A stretch of DNA of 35,607 nt from positions 1 through 35,607 of the forward strand of contig VFKT01000347.1 of the NCBI GenBank assembly GCA_009885395.1. Direction: 5' to 3'. The notes below the pieces were generated by a model. It searched no databases. It was given only the letters and a program-made list of their open reading frames with translations, and was not told where the DNA came from. A program made the position numbers and the translations under genes. The DNA comes from Deltaproteobacteria bacterium (GTDB taxonomy: Bacteria > Desulfobacterota > Binatia > UBA12015). Below are positions 7,206 through 14,863 of the stretch, piece by piece. The stretch's first letter is position 1. Each line of letters opens with the position of its first letter.

Positions 7206-7880
7206 ATGCTCAAGATGATCTTCTTCTGCCATCGGCGCCCCGATATCGAGCATGCCGAATACGCCCGGCGTGTGCTCGAGGACCATGTGCCGCTGGCGCT
7301 GCGGCACCATCCGACGATGCGCCATTATGTCGTCAATATCGTCGATCGGATCGAGATGGCGGGCTCGGCCGAAATCGATTCGGTGGCCGAGCTTTCGTTC
7401 GATTCGATGCAGGATTACCGCGAAAGGCTCTACGATTCGCCCGAGGGCCAGCGCCTGATCGGCGAGGACGTCGCCCGTTTCATGGGCTCGGCGGACGCCT
7501 ATGCCTGCGATGAGCAGGTCCATCTGGGCGACGATGCTGCTGCTGCCGGCCCGGGGTGCTTCAAGCTGCTGCTGGCGCTGACGCGCCACTCGGGCCTCAG
7601 CCATGAGGCTTTCGTCGAGCATTGGCGCACGCGCCATGCTCCGCTTGCTGTGGAACGTCATACGGGTCTGCTGAAGTACGTGACCAACAGCGTCGATTCA
7701 CGGCTCTCGCCCGGAGGCGAGGACTTCGACGGGATCGCGGAACTGCATTTCGCGTCTGAGGAGGCGTTTGTCGAGGAGCTCTACCGCTCCGACACCGGCT
7801 TGGCGCTGATTGAGGCCGATACGCGTGACTTTCTTGGCGCGATCCAGGGCTGGATCGTCTCGGAACACGTGATGAAGTAG
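7206..7880 (+). CDS. Tandem EthD-domain protein
   Basis: A 224-aa cytosolic protein made of two dimeric alpha-beta-barrel (EthD-type) units. The first (about residues 1-100) begins MLKMIFFCHRRPDIEHAEYA with HYVVN and the DSVAEL strand. The second (about 117-224) has KLLLALTRHSGLSHEAFVEH, WRTRHAPLA, KYVTNSVDS and FDGIAELHF. The HAPL/HVPL residues are the usual conserved pocket positions. EthD proteins support degradation of ethers and other hydrophobic substrates, but the reaction is not established. The ATG at 7206 has only a weak ribosome site. It lies divergently from the ABC-F gene and upstream of the LLM oxidoreductase, which suggests a shared catabolic role. Confidence 0.88.
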   Translation: MLKMIFFCHRRPDIEHAEYARRVLEDHVPLALRHHPTMRHYVVNIVDRIEMAGSAEIDSVAELSFDSMQDYRERLYDSPEGQRLIGEDVARFMGSADAYACDEQVHLGDDAAAAGPGCFKLLLALTRHSGLSHEAFVEHWRTRHAPLAVERHTGLLKYVTNSVDSRLSPGGEDFDGIAELHFASEEAFVEELYRSDTGLALIEADTRDFLGAIQGWIVSEHVMK

Positions 7881-7888
7881 GGCGGTGC

Positions 7889-7947
7889 GGGTTGCGAGGC
7901 GGGGCCGGGCGGTGCGGCACGGGTGCTGGTTGCGAGGCGTGGCCGGG
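7889..7947. repeat. Two about 20-bp direct repeats before the LLM gene
   Basis: A sequence of the type GGTTGCGAGGCG-GGCCGGG at about 7889-7909 recurs at about 7928-7947 with one difference, a period of 39 bp, in the gap between the EthD and LLM genes. Confidence 0.6.
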
Positions 7948-7970
7948 ATCGGACCGGGGCGGAGAAGGCA

Positions 7971-8055
7971 GGAAGATCGATGAGGTTCGGGGTGGCGTTG
8001 TCTGTGGGTGCGATCCCTGCGGGGGAAGATCGATGAAGTTCGATGTGGCGTTGTC
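7971..8055 (+). repeat. 32-bp direct duplication of the LLM gene start region
   Basis: The segment 7971-8002 recurs at 8024-8055 with 29 of 32 identical bases. Each copy has a purine-rich ribosome site, an ATG and about seven codons (MRFGVALS and MKFDVALS). Confidence 0.8.
7980..8036 (+). CDS. Possible 18-codon leader ORF overlapping the LLM start (ATGA)
   Basis: ATG at 7980 with GGAGAAGG-type purines upstream encodes MRFGVALSVGAIPAGEDR and ends with TGA at 8034-8036, overlapping the ATG of the LLM gene at 8033. Its first residues copy those of the LLM protein because the start region is duplicated. It may couple translation or be debris of a duplication. Confidence 0.35.
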   Translation: MRFGVALSVGAIPAGEDR

Positions 8056-9055
8056 CGCCGCGAATCCGGCGGCTGCCGGCGCCGAGGCCCAGGCCTTCGA
8101 GGCGCAAGCTCTCGACGGGGTGCTCAGCTTTGAAGGGCCGCATGATCCTTTTCTGCCCTTGGCGCTGGCCGCGGCGGCGACGCAGCGGATCGAGCTGACA
8201 ACCGCGGTGGCGATCGCCTTCGCCCGCAACCCCATGCTTTGCGCCTACCTGGCGAACGATTTGCAACTTGTCTCGCGTGGCCGTTTTCGGCTCGGACTTG
8301 GTTCACAGATCCGGCCCCATATCGAAAAGCGTTTTGGACAGGCGTGGTCGCGACCCAACGCCCGCATGCGTGAATTCGTTCTTGCGATGCGGGCCATCTT
8401 TCGGACCTGGAACGAGGCTGCGCCGCTGCGTTTCGAGGGCGAGATGTATCGCCACACGCTGATGCCGCCCTTTTTCAATCCGGGACCGAACCCCTTTGGC
8501 GTGCCGCCGATCCTGCTCGCCGGTTTCGGCCCCGCCATGGTGCGGGTTGCGGGGGAAGTCGCCGACGGCTGGATCGTGCATCCCTTGCATACCCGCGCCT
8601 ATGTCGAGGAGATCGCGCGTCCCGCCTTGGCCGAAGGCGCGGCGCGGGCCGGACGAAGCGTTGACACGTTGGAGATTTCAGCCCAGACAATCGTCATGCT
8701 CGCGCGCGACGAAGCCGGGCTGGAGCGCGCCAGGCAGGGCGCCCGGATGCAACTCGCGTTTTATGCTTCGACGCCGGCCTACCGCGTTGTTCTTGACCAC
8801 CATGGCTGGGGTGCGCTGCAACCCGAATTGAGCGGCATGGTGCGGCAAGGCCGCTGGGGCGAGATGGCGGCGCTGATTCCCGACGCGATGCTCGCGACTG
8901 TTGGAGTGGCCGGCACGCCAAAGGACGTGGGCCGTGCGCTGCGCGAACGAAACAGATTTGCGACGCGGACCAGCCTGGTGCTCTATGATGAGAGCGGCGA
9001 TCCCGGCGCTCTGGGTGCGCTTCTCGCTTCCTTTCAAATTGACCATGATACCTGA
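8033..9055 (+). CDS. LLM-class, probably F420-dependent oxidoreductase
   Basis: A 340-aa luciferase-like monooxygenase-fold (TIM barrel) enzyme. Family features include FEGPHDPFLPLALAAAAT near the N-terminus (residues 34-51), RIELTTAVAIAFARNP, the strand-loop SRGRFRLGLGSQ, PPILLAGFGPAMVRVAGEVA and DGWIVHPLHT. These match the F420-type subgroup rather than FMN-bacterial luciferase; cofactor use is inferred. The substrate is unknown. The start ATG at 8033 is preceded by GGGGGAAG at 8021-8028 and overlaps the stop of a short upstream frame as ATGA. The EthD gene upstream and thiolase-like genes nearby suggest a role in oxidising lipid-like compounds. Confidence 0.9.
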   Translation: MKFDVALSAANPAAAGAEAQAFEAQALDGVLSFEGPHDPFLPLALAAAATQRIELTTAVAIAFARNPMLCAYLANDLQLVSRGRFRLGLGSQIRPHIEKRFGQAWSRPNARMREFVLAMRAIFRTWNEAAPLRFEGEMYRHTLMPPFFNPGPNPFGVPPILLAGFGPAMVRVAGEVADGWIVHPLHTRAYVEEIARPALAEGAARAGRSVDTLEISAQTIVMLARDEAGLERARQGARMQLAFYASTPAYRVVLDHHGWGALQPELSGMVRQGRWGEMAALIPDAMLATVGVAGTPKDVGRALRERNRFATRTSLVLYDESGDPGALGALLASFQIDHDT

Positions 9056-9063
9056 CCATGGTA
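9041..9063 (+). promoter_or_regulatory. Direct repeat / candidate operator upstream of the TA module
   Basis: GACCATGATA (9041-9050) and GACCATGGTA (9054-9063) repeat at 13 bp. TTGACC at 9039-9044 and TACGGT at 9062-9067 sit 17 bp apart like a promoter, ending 7 nt before the GTG start, so the message could be leaderless. Phd-type antitoxins commonly bind such sites. Confidence 0.35.
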
Positions 9064-9073
9064 CGGTGGGCGG

Positions 9074-9313
9074 GTGCAGACGATGCCTATTTCCAGGTTC
9101 AAGGCGACCTGCCTCGCGACGCTTGAACGCGTCAGAAAGACCGGCATTCCCCTGCGGGTGACCCGCTTCGGGCAGCCGGTGGCGGATATCATTCCCCCGG
9201 CACCCGAACCGGCGAGCAGCAGTTGGCTCGGCTCGATGCAGGGCACAGCCACCATCGTTGGCGAAATCACCGGCCTTGGCCTGGCGGTCATCGAATCGGA
9301 AGAGGTCGAGTGA
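9074..9313 (+). CDS. Phd/YefM-type antitoxin
   Basis: A 79-aa antitoxin and autorepressor. PISRFKATCLATLERVRKTG followed by PLRVTRFGQPVADIIPP is the N-terminal DNA-binding Phd fold; the acidic tail (IESEEVE) is the toxin-binding part. The GTG at 9074 gives an N-terminus VQTMPISRFKA that matches the family pattern; an ATG at 9083 is the alternative. Its stop overlaps the toxin start (GTGA), the standard coupled order of a type II module. Confidence 0.88.
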   Translation: MQTMPISRFKATCLATLERVRKTGIPLRVTRFGQPVADIIPPAPEPASSSWLGSMQGTATIVGEITGLGLAVIESEEVE

Positions 9314-9705
9314 AACTTCTGCTCGACACGCATATCTGGCTTTGGAGTCATCTCGACCCGGCGAAGCTCGGGCGAAAGCTGGCGCTGGCGCTGGAGGCCA
9401 AAGACACCGAACTCTGGCTCTCGCCGGTCAGTATCTGGGAGTTTCTTCAACTCGTTGAGAAGGGCCGGATCGTCGTCAAGGGCGATGCCGGGACCTGGGT
9501 CGAGACCGCGTGGTCGCGCACCCGGATGAACGAGGCCCGCCTCAATCGCGAAGTTGCCCTCCGCAGCTGCTCGATCCAGGTGCCAACCCAGGATCCGGTC
9601 GATCGTTTCCTGGCAGCGACGGCCGAGGTTTACGAACTGACACTTGTCACCGACGACAAGCAGCTTCTGCGCGGCAAAGGCTACCGGACTCTGTCGAACC
9701 GTTGA
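9310..9705 (+). CDS. VapC-like PIN-domain toxin
   Basis: A 131-aa PIN-domain ribonuclease, the toxin of the adjacent Phd-type antitoxin. Acidic active-site positions are visible: Asp in LLLDTHIWLW (residue 6), Glu in SPVSIWEFLQ, Asp in DPVDRFLAATA and Asp in LVTDDKQLL. The length is normal. The GTG at 9310 overlaps the antitoxin TGA as GTGA, giving translational coupling. All catalytic residues are present, so the module looks functional, unlike the second one at 32504-33170. Confidence 0.9.
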   Translation: MKLLLDTHIWLWSHLDPAKLGRKLALALEAKDTELWLSPVSIWEFLQLVEKGRIVVKGDAGTWVETAWSRTRMNEARLNREVALRSCSIQVPTQDPVDRFLAATAEVYELTLVTDDKQLLRGKGYRTLSNR

Positions 9706-9726
9706 GCTTTTGCGTGCCGCAGATTA

Positions 9727-9764
9727 TCGATCGGCGATTGTCGATCGGCGATTGTCGATCGGCG
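9727..9764. repeat. 14-bp tandem repeat, 2.7 copies
   Basis: TCGATCGGCGATTG at 9727-9740 and 9741-9754, then the first 10 bases again at 9755-9764, all identical. It lies in the short gap between the convergent vapC and HAD genes. Confidence 0.9.
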
Positions 9765-9806
9765 GGCGTACGGGGCAACGAGACCGGGCCGACACACCCG
9801 CGTGGC

Positions 9807-10427
9807 TCAACCGAATTCGAAACCGATCAAGGCCTCGAGTTCGCGCAGAGCCTGGTCGGGATCGTCGACTTTGATCGTCGCCATGCCGAGCCCGCGGGCG
9901 GTCTTCAGATTGCGGCCGATATCATCGAGGAAAATGGCCTGTGCAGGCTCGACCTCAAGCCGTGCGCAGACCACGGCGTAGATGCGTGGATCGGGTTTTT
10001 GCAGGCCCTCGGCGACGGATTCGACGAAGACGTCGAAGAGCGCACGCAAAACATCTTCGCGCTTTTCTTCGCTGCTCCAGTTGTTGGTGAGTGCGGCCAC
10101 CCGCAAGCCCTCGGCACGCAGCCGGGCGATCGCTGCCAGCATTTGTGGCCTCGGCCGCGTGATCTCGCCGATCCGCCGCATCATCTCGCCGACCGGGATC
10201 TCGCGGCCGGCGGCGCGGCAATCGTTGGCGAATTCTGGTATAAAGCGCTCCATGGTAAGCAGGCCCCGCTCGAGTCGGGACCAGGCCCCGGCCTCGGCGG
10301 TGTCGGCCACGACCCGGTTCACGAATCCGGGGGGGATCTCGAGTTCGCGCTCGAAGGCGGCGATGGCGTGCAGGGGAGAACCGACGATGACGCCACCGAT
10401 ATCAAAGATGACGGCGCGGTAGTTCAT
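9807..10427 (-). CDS. HAD-superfamily (IA-type) hydrolase
   Basis: A 206-aa phosphatase-type protein. Motif I is VIFDIGGVI (residues 6-14): the nucleophile Asp is present, while the second Asp is Gly, as in the YihX/epoxide-hydrolase-N-terminal-like group. Motif II is AALTNNWSS, motif III the Lys in LQKPDPRIY, motif IV AIFLDDIGRNLKTA. A helical cap lies at about 15-85. It probably dephosphorylates a small cytosolic metabolite; the substrate cannot be read. The ATG at 10425-10427 has a weak ribosome site. It is convergent with vapC and divergent from the NUDIX gene. Confidence 0.9.
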   Translation of the reverse strand: MNYRAVIFDIGGVIVGSPLHAIAAFERELEIPPGFVNRVVADTAEAGAWSRLERGLLTMERFIPEFANDCRAAGREIPVGEMMRRIGEITRPRPQMLAAIARLRAEGLRVAALTNNWSSEEKREDVLRALFDVFVESVAEGLQKPDPRIYAVVCARLEVEPAQAIFLDDIGRNLKTARGLGMATIKVDDPDQALRELEALIGFEFG

Positions 10428-10739
10428 GCGGCGACCTGTCGATGCCGGGGCGGCACGCCTCGGCCGGGTCGAAGCATTGCGCGGAAAAGAACGAGAGCTG
10501 CCGGATCACCAGCACACGTTGGCGGCAGGTTTGCGCCGGGTCGAGGCGCAGAGGCCGTCAGCGCATAAGGCAGTCGAGCGAAGCGGCTTGCTTGCCACAC
10601 GTTTGCGCCGCGTCGAGGCGCTGAGCGGGCGCGATCTGCCGGAAGGTTCATCGTCGGGGATTAGCCGCTTTGGCGCTGTGCCGCATCTGGTTGGGTTGCG
10701 ACTGGCGTGGCGCTGCTCGTCGTGGCAGGGCTTTGCTTC
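10428..10739. other. 312-bp intergenic region with a 72-bp-period repeat
   Basis: No gene is supported. The region between the HAD (-) and NUDIX (+) genes is occupied mainly by three spaced copies of a short repeat, annotated separately. Confidence 0.6.
10457..10620 (+). repeat. Three repeat elements spaced exactly 72 bp
   Basis: GTTTGCGCCGGGTCGAGGCG at 10529-10548 recurs at 10601-10620 with one mismatch, and a diverged copy (GCCTCGGCCGGGTCGAAGC) lies at 10457-10475. In one plus-strand frame each gives a LRRVEAL-like peptide every 24 residues, without a credible start. Confidence 0.75.
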
Positions 10740-11300
10740 GTGCATCGCCGTCTTCTGCTCGATTTGCTCGGCCGTTACGAAAGCGGCGTTGCCGATTCTG
10801 CCGCGATCGTCGCGCGCTTCCGCGATTTTGTTTCGGCTTATGTGGATTGTTTCGAGCGCAGTTGTCGCCCCGGCCATATCACGGGTTCGGCCTGGATCGT
10901 CTCGCGCGACGGTCGTTCGGCACTCTTGACCCACCACGCCCGGCTCGACCGCTGGCTGCAGCTTGGCGGGCACGCCGATGGCGACCCCGATCCGTTCCGG
11001 GTGGCGCATCGCGAAGCCCGCGAAGAATCAGGCTTGACCAGCATCGCTCTGCCGGCGTTTGATATGGGTGGGCTGCCGCTCGATCTCGACATCCACAGCA
11101 TTCCGGCGCGAGGCGACGAGCCCGAACACCTGCATTACGATGTCCGCTATCTCTTCGAGGCCGACGCGACCGAGCCCCTGGTGGTGAGTTCCGAGTCGCA
11201 CGATCTTCGCTGGGTCGGGATCGACGATCTACGCAGCTTGAGCGACGAGGAGAGTCTGCTGCGGCTGGCCCGCCGCACGCTTGAGCGATGTCGCGCCTGA
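10740..11300 (+). CDS. NUDIX hydrolase
   Basis: A pyrophosphohydrolase of the NUDIX fold, about 186 aa. The Nudix box lies in LGGHADGDPDPFRVAHREAR followed by EESGL. The REAREESG core is intact, but the box residue normally Glu after Gly-x5 is Pro, a deviation I believe occurs in this GGHADG subgroup. N-terminal helices (HRRLLLDLLGRY, then FRDFVSAYVDCFER) precede ITGSAWIVS. The GTG at 10740 is chosen because it gives the expected short N-terminus before HRRLLLDLL; a GTG at 10707 would add 11 hydrophobic residues. The substrate is unknown. Confidence 0.88.
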   Translation: MHRRLLLDLLGRYESGVADSAAIVARFRDFVSAYVDCFERSCRPGHITGSAWIVSRDGRSALLTHHARLDRWLQLGGHADGDPDPFRVAHREAREESGLTSIALPAFDMGGLPLDLDIHSIPARGDEPEHLHYDVRYLFEADATEPLVVSSESHDLRWVGIDDLRSLSDEESLLRLARRTLERCRA

Positions 11301-11408
11301 ACGCGCGTTCGGAACAGCTCGGCTGGGAGCGGCGCGAGGGGCCAGGCCTGCGAGGCGCTCGCAACTCCGATTGAACGCTGCCGGTGGCCCCGTCGAGCGG
11401 AGCTTTGT

Positions 11409-12566
11409 TCAGGGTTTCTCGCTGCCCACAATCCACATCGAGAAATATTGCGAGCCGCCGCCATAAGCGTGGCCGAGCGCCCGGCGCGCGCCCTCGATCT
11501 GGTGCTCGCCGGCCTGCTTTCGCACCTGCATCGCCGCCTCGGCGAAACGCAGCATCCCGGAAGCACCGATCGGATTCGACGAGAGCACGCCCCCCGACAT
11601 ATTGACCGGCAGATCGCCGTCAAGTGCCGTCGCGCCCTCGAGCGTCATGCGCCAGCCCGCGCCTTCCTCGGCGAAGCCGAGATTCTCCATCCACATCGGC
11701 TCGAACCACGAGAAGGGCACATAGATCTCGGCGCAATCGATTTCGCGGCGGGGGTTGGTGATGCCGGCCTTGGCGTAGAGATCCCGCGCCGCCATCTTGC
11801 CGGCCTCGGGGTTGATGGCGTCACGGCCGGCGAACATCGTCGGCTCGCTGCGCATCGCGGTGGCGTGGATCCAGGCCGGCGGCGTCGGAGCGCGCTGGGC
11901 CAGATCCTCGCGCGCCAAAACCATCGCGCAGGCGCCGTCGGACGAGGGGCAGGCTTCAAGCAAGCGGATCGGATCCCAAAGCATTGGACTTTGTTCGACC
12001 ATTTCGTGCGAGATATCCTTCAGGTGGAGATGGGCATAGGGGTTTTTCAAGGCGTTGAGTCGATCCTTGACCGCGACCCGGATACCGACATCCGCGGGTG
12101 CTCCTGAGCGTCGGATGTAGCCACGCACCAGCGGCGCGAAGAAGCCGCCGGCACCCGCCACGACAGCGACGCCAAAGGGGGCTGAAATGGTCAGACCCCA
12201 CATCGCATTGCTCTCGGATTGTTTCTCGTAGGCTACCGTCAGGACACGATCGTGGATGCCGGCCTGAATCAGGCTGGCGGCGACGATTGCGGTCGAGCCG
12301 CCCACGCTGCCGGCGGTGTGGACGCGCAGCAGCGGCTTGCCCGGCGCGCCGAGCGAGTCGGCAAGATAAAGTTCGGGCAGCATACAGCCTTCGAAGGTGT
12401 CGGGGGCCTTGCCGACCACGACGGCGTCAATATCAGCCCAGCCCAGCCCGGCGTCGAGCAGAGCGCGATCGGCCGCCTCGCGGACGAGCCCCGGCATCGA
12501 GACGTCCACCCGCTTGGCGGCCAGCTTGGTCTGCCCGATCCCGACAATTCCGCAGAGCTCAGCCAT
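11409..12566 (-). CDS. Thiolase-like / lipid-transfer protein (possible retro-aldolase), last gene of a four-gene operon
   Basis: A 385-aa protein of the SCP2-thiolase/Ltp fold. The region normally carrying the nucleophilic Cys reads RVHTAGSVGGST without Cys, and the usual C-terminal NPSGG..GHP..ATG motif reads NMSGGVLSSNPIGASG, so His is Asn. The end, GHAYGGGSQYFSMWIVG, is typical of this subgroup. Known relatives (Ltp2 with ChsH2) cleave acyl-CoA side chains as aldolases together with a DUF35 partner, which fits the missing thiolase residues; that function is inferred. The start ATG at 12566 has GGAGGGAG upstream and overlaps the preceding stop by 1 nt (TGATG). Confidence 0.88.
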   Translation of the reverse strand: MAELCGIVGIGQTKLAAKRVDVSMPGLVREAADRALLDAGLGWADIDAVVVGKAPDTFEGCMLPELYLADSLGAPGKPLLRVHTAGSVGGSTAIVAASLIQAGIHDRVLTVAYEKQSESNAMWGLTISAPFGVAVVAGAGGFFAPLVRGYIRRSGAPADVGIRVAVKDRLNALKNPYAHLHLKDISHEMVEQSPMLWDPIRLLEACPSSDGACAMVLAREDLAQRAPTPPAWIHATAMRSEPTMFAGRDAINPEAGKMAARDLYAKAGITNPRREIDCAEIYVPFSWFEPMWMENLGFAEEGAGWRMTLEGATALDGDLPVNMSGGVLSSNPIGASGMLRFAEAAMQVRKQAGEHQIEGARRALGHAYGGGSQYFSMWIVGSEKP

Positions 12567-13618
12567 CAGTCTCCCTCCAAAACGCAGACCAGATTCTGTT
12601 GCAGCGCGGGCCCGTGCGCGGCATGGGCGACGCCGCGATCGGCCTCGCCCGAAAGGATCCGTCGCGCCACTTCGCCGATCCGCTGCAGGCCGCACGACAT
12701 CATCACATGCGCACAGAGCGCACCGCCCGAGGGATTGACACTCGCCGTGTCGGGCACACCCAGCGCTTCGCGCAGGATCGCCTCCTCGTGCGAGTAGGGG
12801 GCGTAGATCTCGGCGATATCAATCTTGTCGCGAGCGACGCCCGCTTTCTGCGCGGCCAATTCGGCAGAACGACAGCGAGTCAGATCCCGCACCCCAAGCG
12901 CTGCAGGATCGACGCGATGGTCGATGCCGCGGATCCAGGCCGGCCGCTTCGAGACCGAGCGGGCCAGATCGCCAGCGGCCAGCACGATCGCGCTGGCGCC
13001 ATCGCCATTGGCCGGACAATCGTGGGCGCGCAGAGGTGAGGCGACGTAGGGCCGCGAGAGCAGCTCGTCGACGGTTTCTGTGCCTGAGACGATCGCGTGC
13101 GGGTTGGAGCGCGCCGCCGCCCGGTTGCGGGCCGCGATCTCGGCGAGGGAACGTTCACTCCCCTTGCCCGACTCGATCCAGGCCCGCGCTTGTAGGGCGG
13201 CGATACTGTCGGCATGCGGCCAGAGGGGCGTCACGCAATAGGGGTCGAGCGTCATTGCCAATATATCGCCGAGATTTCCCGCCGCACTTTTGCCGAAGCC
13301 GTAGACCAGAGCGGAGTCGACCTCGCCCGTCTGGATCTTCACCCAGGCCTCGTAGAGCGCCCAGGCGCCGTCCTGCTCGACGTGTGATTCGCGGATCGGC
13401 GGCCAGGCACCAACCGCATCAAGCGCCATGACGAAAGCGAAGGGCTGACCCTGCAAGAAATCGCTCGAACCCGAACAGGTGAATTCAATCCGCGACCGCT
13501 CGAGACCCGAAGCCGCGATCACTTCCCTGACGACCGGCATCAGGATCTCAACCTCGTTGCGCTCGGTTTCCCGGGCAGCGGTAGATTGGGCGAACGAGAG
13601 GACCGCAACGTCGCGCAT
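12566..13618 (-). CDS. Thiolase-like / lipid-transfer protein
   Basis: A 350-aa thiolase-fold protein, shorter than biosynthetic thiolases. The N-terminus MRDVAVLSFAQ and IEFTCSGSSDFLQG fit the Ltp subgroup; a Cys is present in TCSGSS but the flanks are not canonical. The C-terminal motif is NPSGGALCAHVMMSCG, keeping His but not GHP. It may pair with the other thiolase-like protein or with one DUF35 protein. The ATG at 13618 has GGGGAG upstream and overlaps the previous stop by 1 nt. Upstream in-frame sequence to 13678 is rejected because the overlap start has the better ribosome site. Confidence 0.88.
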   Translation of the reverse strand: MRDVAVLSFAQSTAARETERNEVEILMPVVREVIAASGLERSRIEFTCSGSSDFLQGQPFAFVMALDAVGAWPPIRESHVEQDGAWALYEAWVKIQTGEVDSALVYGFGKSAAGNLGDILAMTLDPYCVTPLWPHADSIAALQARAWIESGKGSERSLAEIAARNRAAARSNPHAIVSGTETVDELLSRPYVASPLRAHDCPANGDGASAIVLAAGDLARSVSKRPAWIRGIDHRVDPAALGVRDLTRCRSAELAAQKAGVARDKIDIAEIYAPYSHEEAILREALGVPDTASVNPSGGALCAHVMMSCGLQRIGEVARRILSGEADRGVAHAAHGPALQQNLVCVLEGD

Positions 13619-14106
13619 CAGGTATGCTCCCCGTAGGTTTCCAGGGCGGCGTCGGGCTCGCCCGAGGGCACGAAACATTCGATGCTGGCGATGGTGGGGC
13701 CGAGCTTTTCGGTCGGGACCCAGCGCGCCTTGACGCGCATGCCCATGCGGACTTCCTCAGGCGCAAGGCCCTGAAGGACATGGAAAAACGGAATACCGGC
13801 GCCGTCGAGAAGGATGCTGGCGCAGGCGTACGGCAATTCGAAATGGATGTTCTCGGAGGGTACGCGCACGATGGAAAAGGTCACCACCGTGCCCGAATCC
13901 TGCACGTCTACTTCGCGCTCGGTCGGAACCGCGCAGCGGGGGCAGGAGCCGCGTGCGGGAACGTAGACCTTCAGGCAGCTCGGGCATTCCTGGCCAAGAA
14001 TGCGGTGCTGCGCGATGCCGCGCAGAAACCGCGAAGTGGCGCGACCCGGCGTGTAATCATATTCGAGCCGGATCGGTGTGACAATGCTCTTGACTGGTTC
14101 CACCAC
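13618..14106 (-). CDS. DUF35 OB-fold protein with zinc ribbon
   Basis: A 162-aa DUF35 protein: an N-terminal helix, a rubredoxin-like zinc ribbon (CPSC, then CPRC 15 residues on), and an OB-fold (GTVVTFSIVRVPSE to VKARWVPTE). In characterised systems (BbsA, ChsH2, acetone carboxylase-like and AcAc-CoA thiolase complexes) DUF35 subunits bind the CoA part and form a complex with a thiolase-like partner. No ATG is available; a GTG at 14106 (or 14103) lies 4 nt after the preceding stop, with GAGG upstream. It is followed without a gap by the two thiolase-like genes. Confidence 0.85.
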   Translation of the reverse strand: MVEPVKSIVTPIRLEYDYTPGRATSRFLRGIAQHRILGQECPSCLKVYVPARGSCPRCAVPTEREVDVQDSGTVVTFSIVRVPSENIHFELPYACASILLDGAGIPFFHVLQGLAPEEVRMGMRVKARWVPTEKLGPTIASIECFVPSGEPDAALETYGEHT

Positions 14107-14110
14107 TTGT

Positions 14111-14578
14111 TCAATCCTCTTTTTCGAACCAGCACACGTCGCGGATCGAGCCCTGTGGCACCTCGACCCAGCGCGGTTGCACTCGCAAGCCCGTCCGCAT
14201 GGCGCTCTCGCCACCGGCGTCGACCGCGTGCAGAAACGGTGCGTCGGCGCCGTCAAGCAAAATCAAAGCCCAGGCGAAAGGCCGGTCGAGAGGATGCTTG
14301 GCGGTGGGCTTCCCCACCCATGTCCAGGTCGTCACGATTCCAGCAGGCCCGACTTCGATCAGGCGATCTTCGCCGAGTCGGGCGGCGGTCACGGGGTCGA
14401 ACTCGGCCGGCGGCACGAGCACCCGGCCGTCATCGGCGCGGCTGCCAATGAAGCGTCGTTCGGCGAGTCCGGTGAAGAATTTTTCGAGGATCGGTCCAAG
14501 CGAACGCCTGAAGGGGTACTCAAGAACGTGCGTAGCGTGCAGACTTTGCTCTGTCTCTTCGTTCTCAGCCATCGTCAT
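14111..14578 (-). CDS. DUF35-type OB-fold protein lacking the zinc ribbon, first gene of the operon
   Basis: A 155-aa protein with the OB-fold half of DUF35 (GIVTTWTWVGKPT, PFAWALILLDGADAPF, GLRVQPRWVE). The usual CxxC pairs are gone: the region reads RRFIGSRADDGRVLVPPAEF. An N-terminal helix (EYPFRRSLGPILEKFFTGLA) is kept. It may be a second, non-metal subunit paired with the other DUF35 protein. The ATG at 14578 has GAGAGG upstream; an internal ATG at 14572 is possible. The next gene starts 4 nt after the stop. Confidence 0.82.
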   Translation of the reverse strand: MTMAENEETEQSLHATHVLEYPFRRSLGPILEKFFTGLAERRFIGSRADDGRVLVPPAEFDPVTAARLGEDRLIEVGPAGIVTTWTWVGKPTAKHPLDRPFAWALILLDGADAPFLHAVDAGGESAMRTGLRVQPRWVEVPQGSIRDVCWFEKED

Positions 14579-14863
14579 GCGGCCTCTCTTTGTGCCGAAT
14601 CTTCAGGGTCATTTGGAACCGCCGAGCGGGTCCGATCTTGCGGACTGCTAGCGTCCGCCGCACAGCCTGCGCAAGCACCTGTCGACGCGACGCACCCACT
14701 CTATTGCCTTGTGGCGGAAGCCGCTGCGCCAGCCTGGAGTTGGCCGAGAGCCGTCGTGTTCTGAGCAGTAGCGGCCGGCAGGGCCCTCGTGGAGACAGCG
14801 CTGGAGGCCTCTTTCCGAGAGCCGTCCAGTGCAGAGCGGCGGCGGAGCAAGAGCCGAGCAGGC

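Noticed and set aside
9510-10568. 352-aa plus-strand open frame opposite the HAD gene
   Set aside because: Shadow of vapC and the HAD hydrolase; no motifs and no ribosome site.
10426-10929. Repeat protein with LRRVEAL every 24 residues
   Set aside because: The periodicity comes from the 72-bp DNA repeat; there is no start signal and the frame runs into the NUDIX gene.
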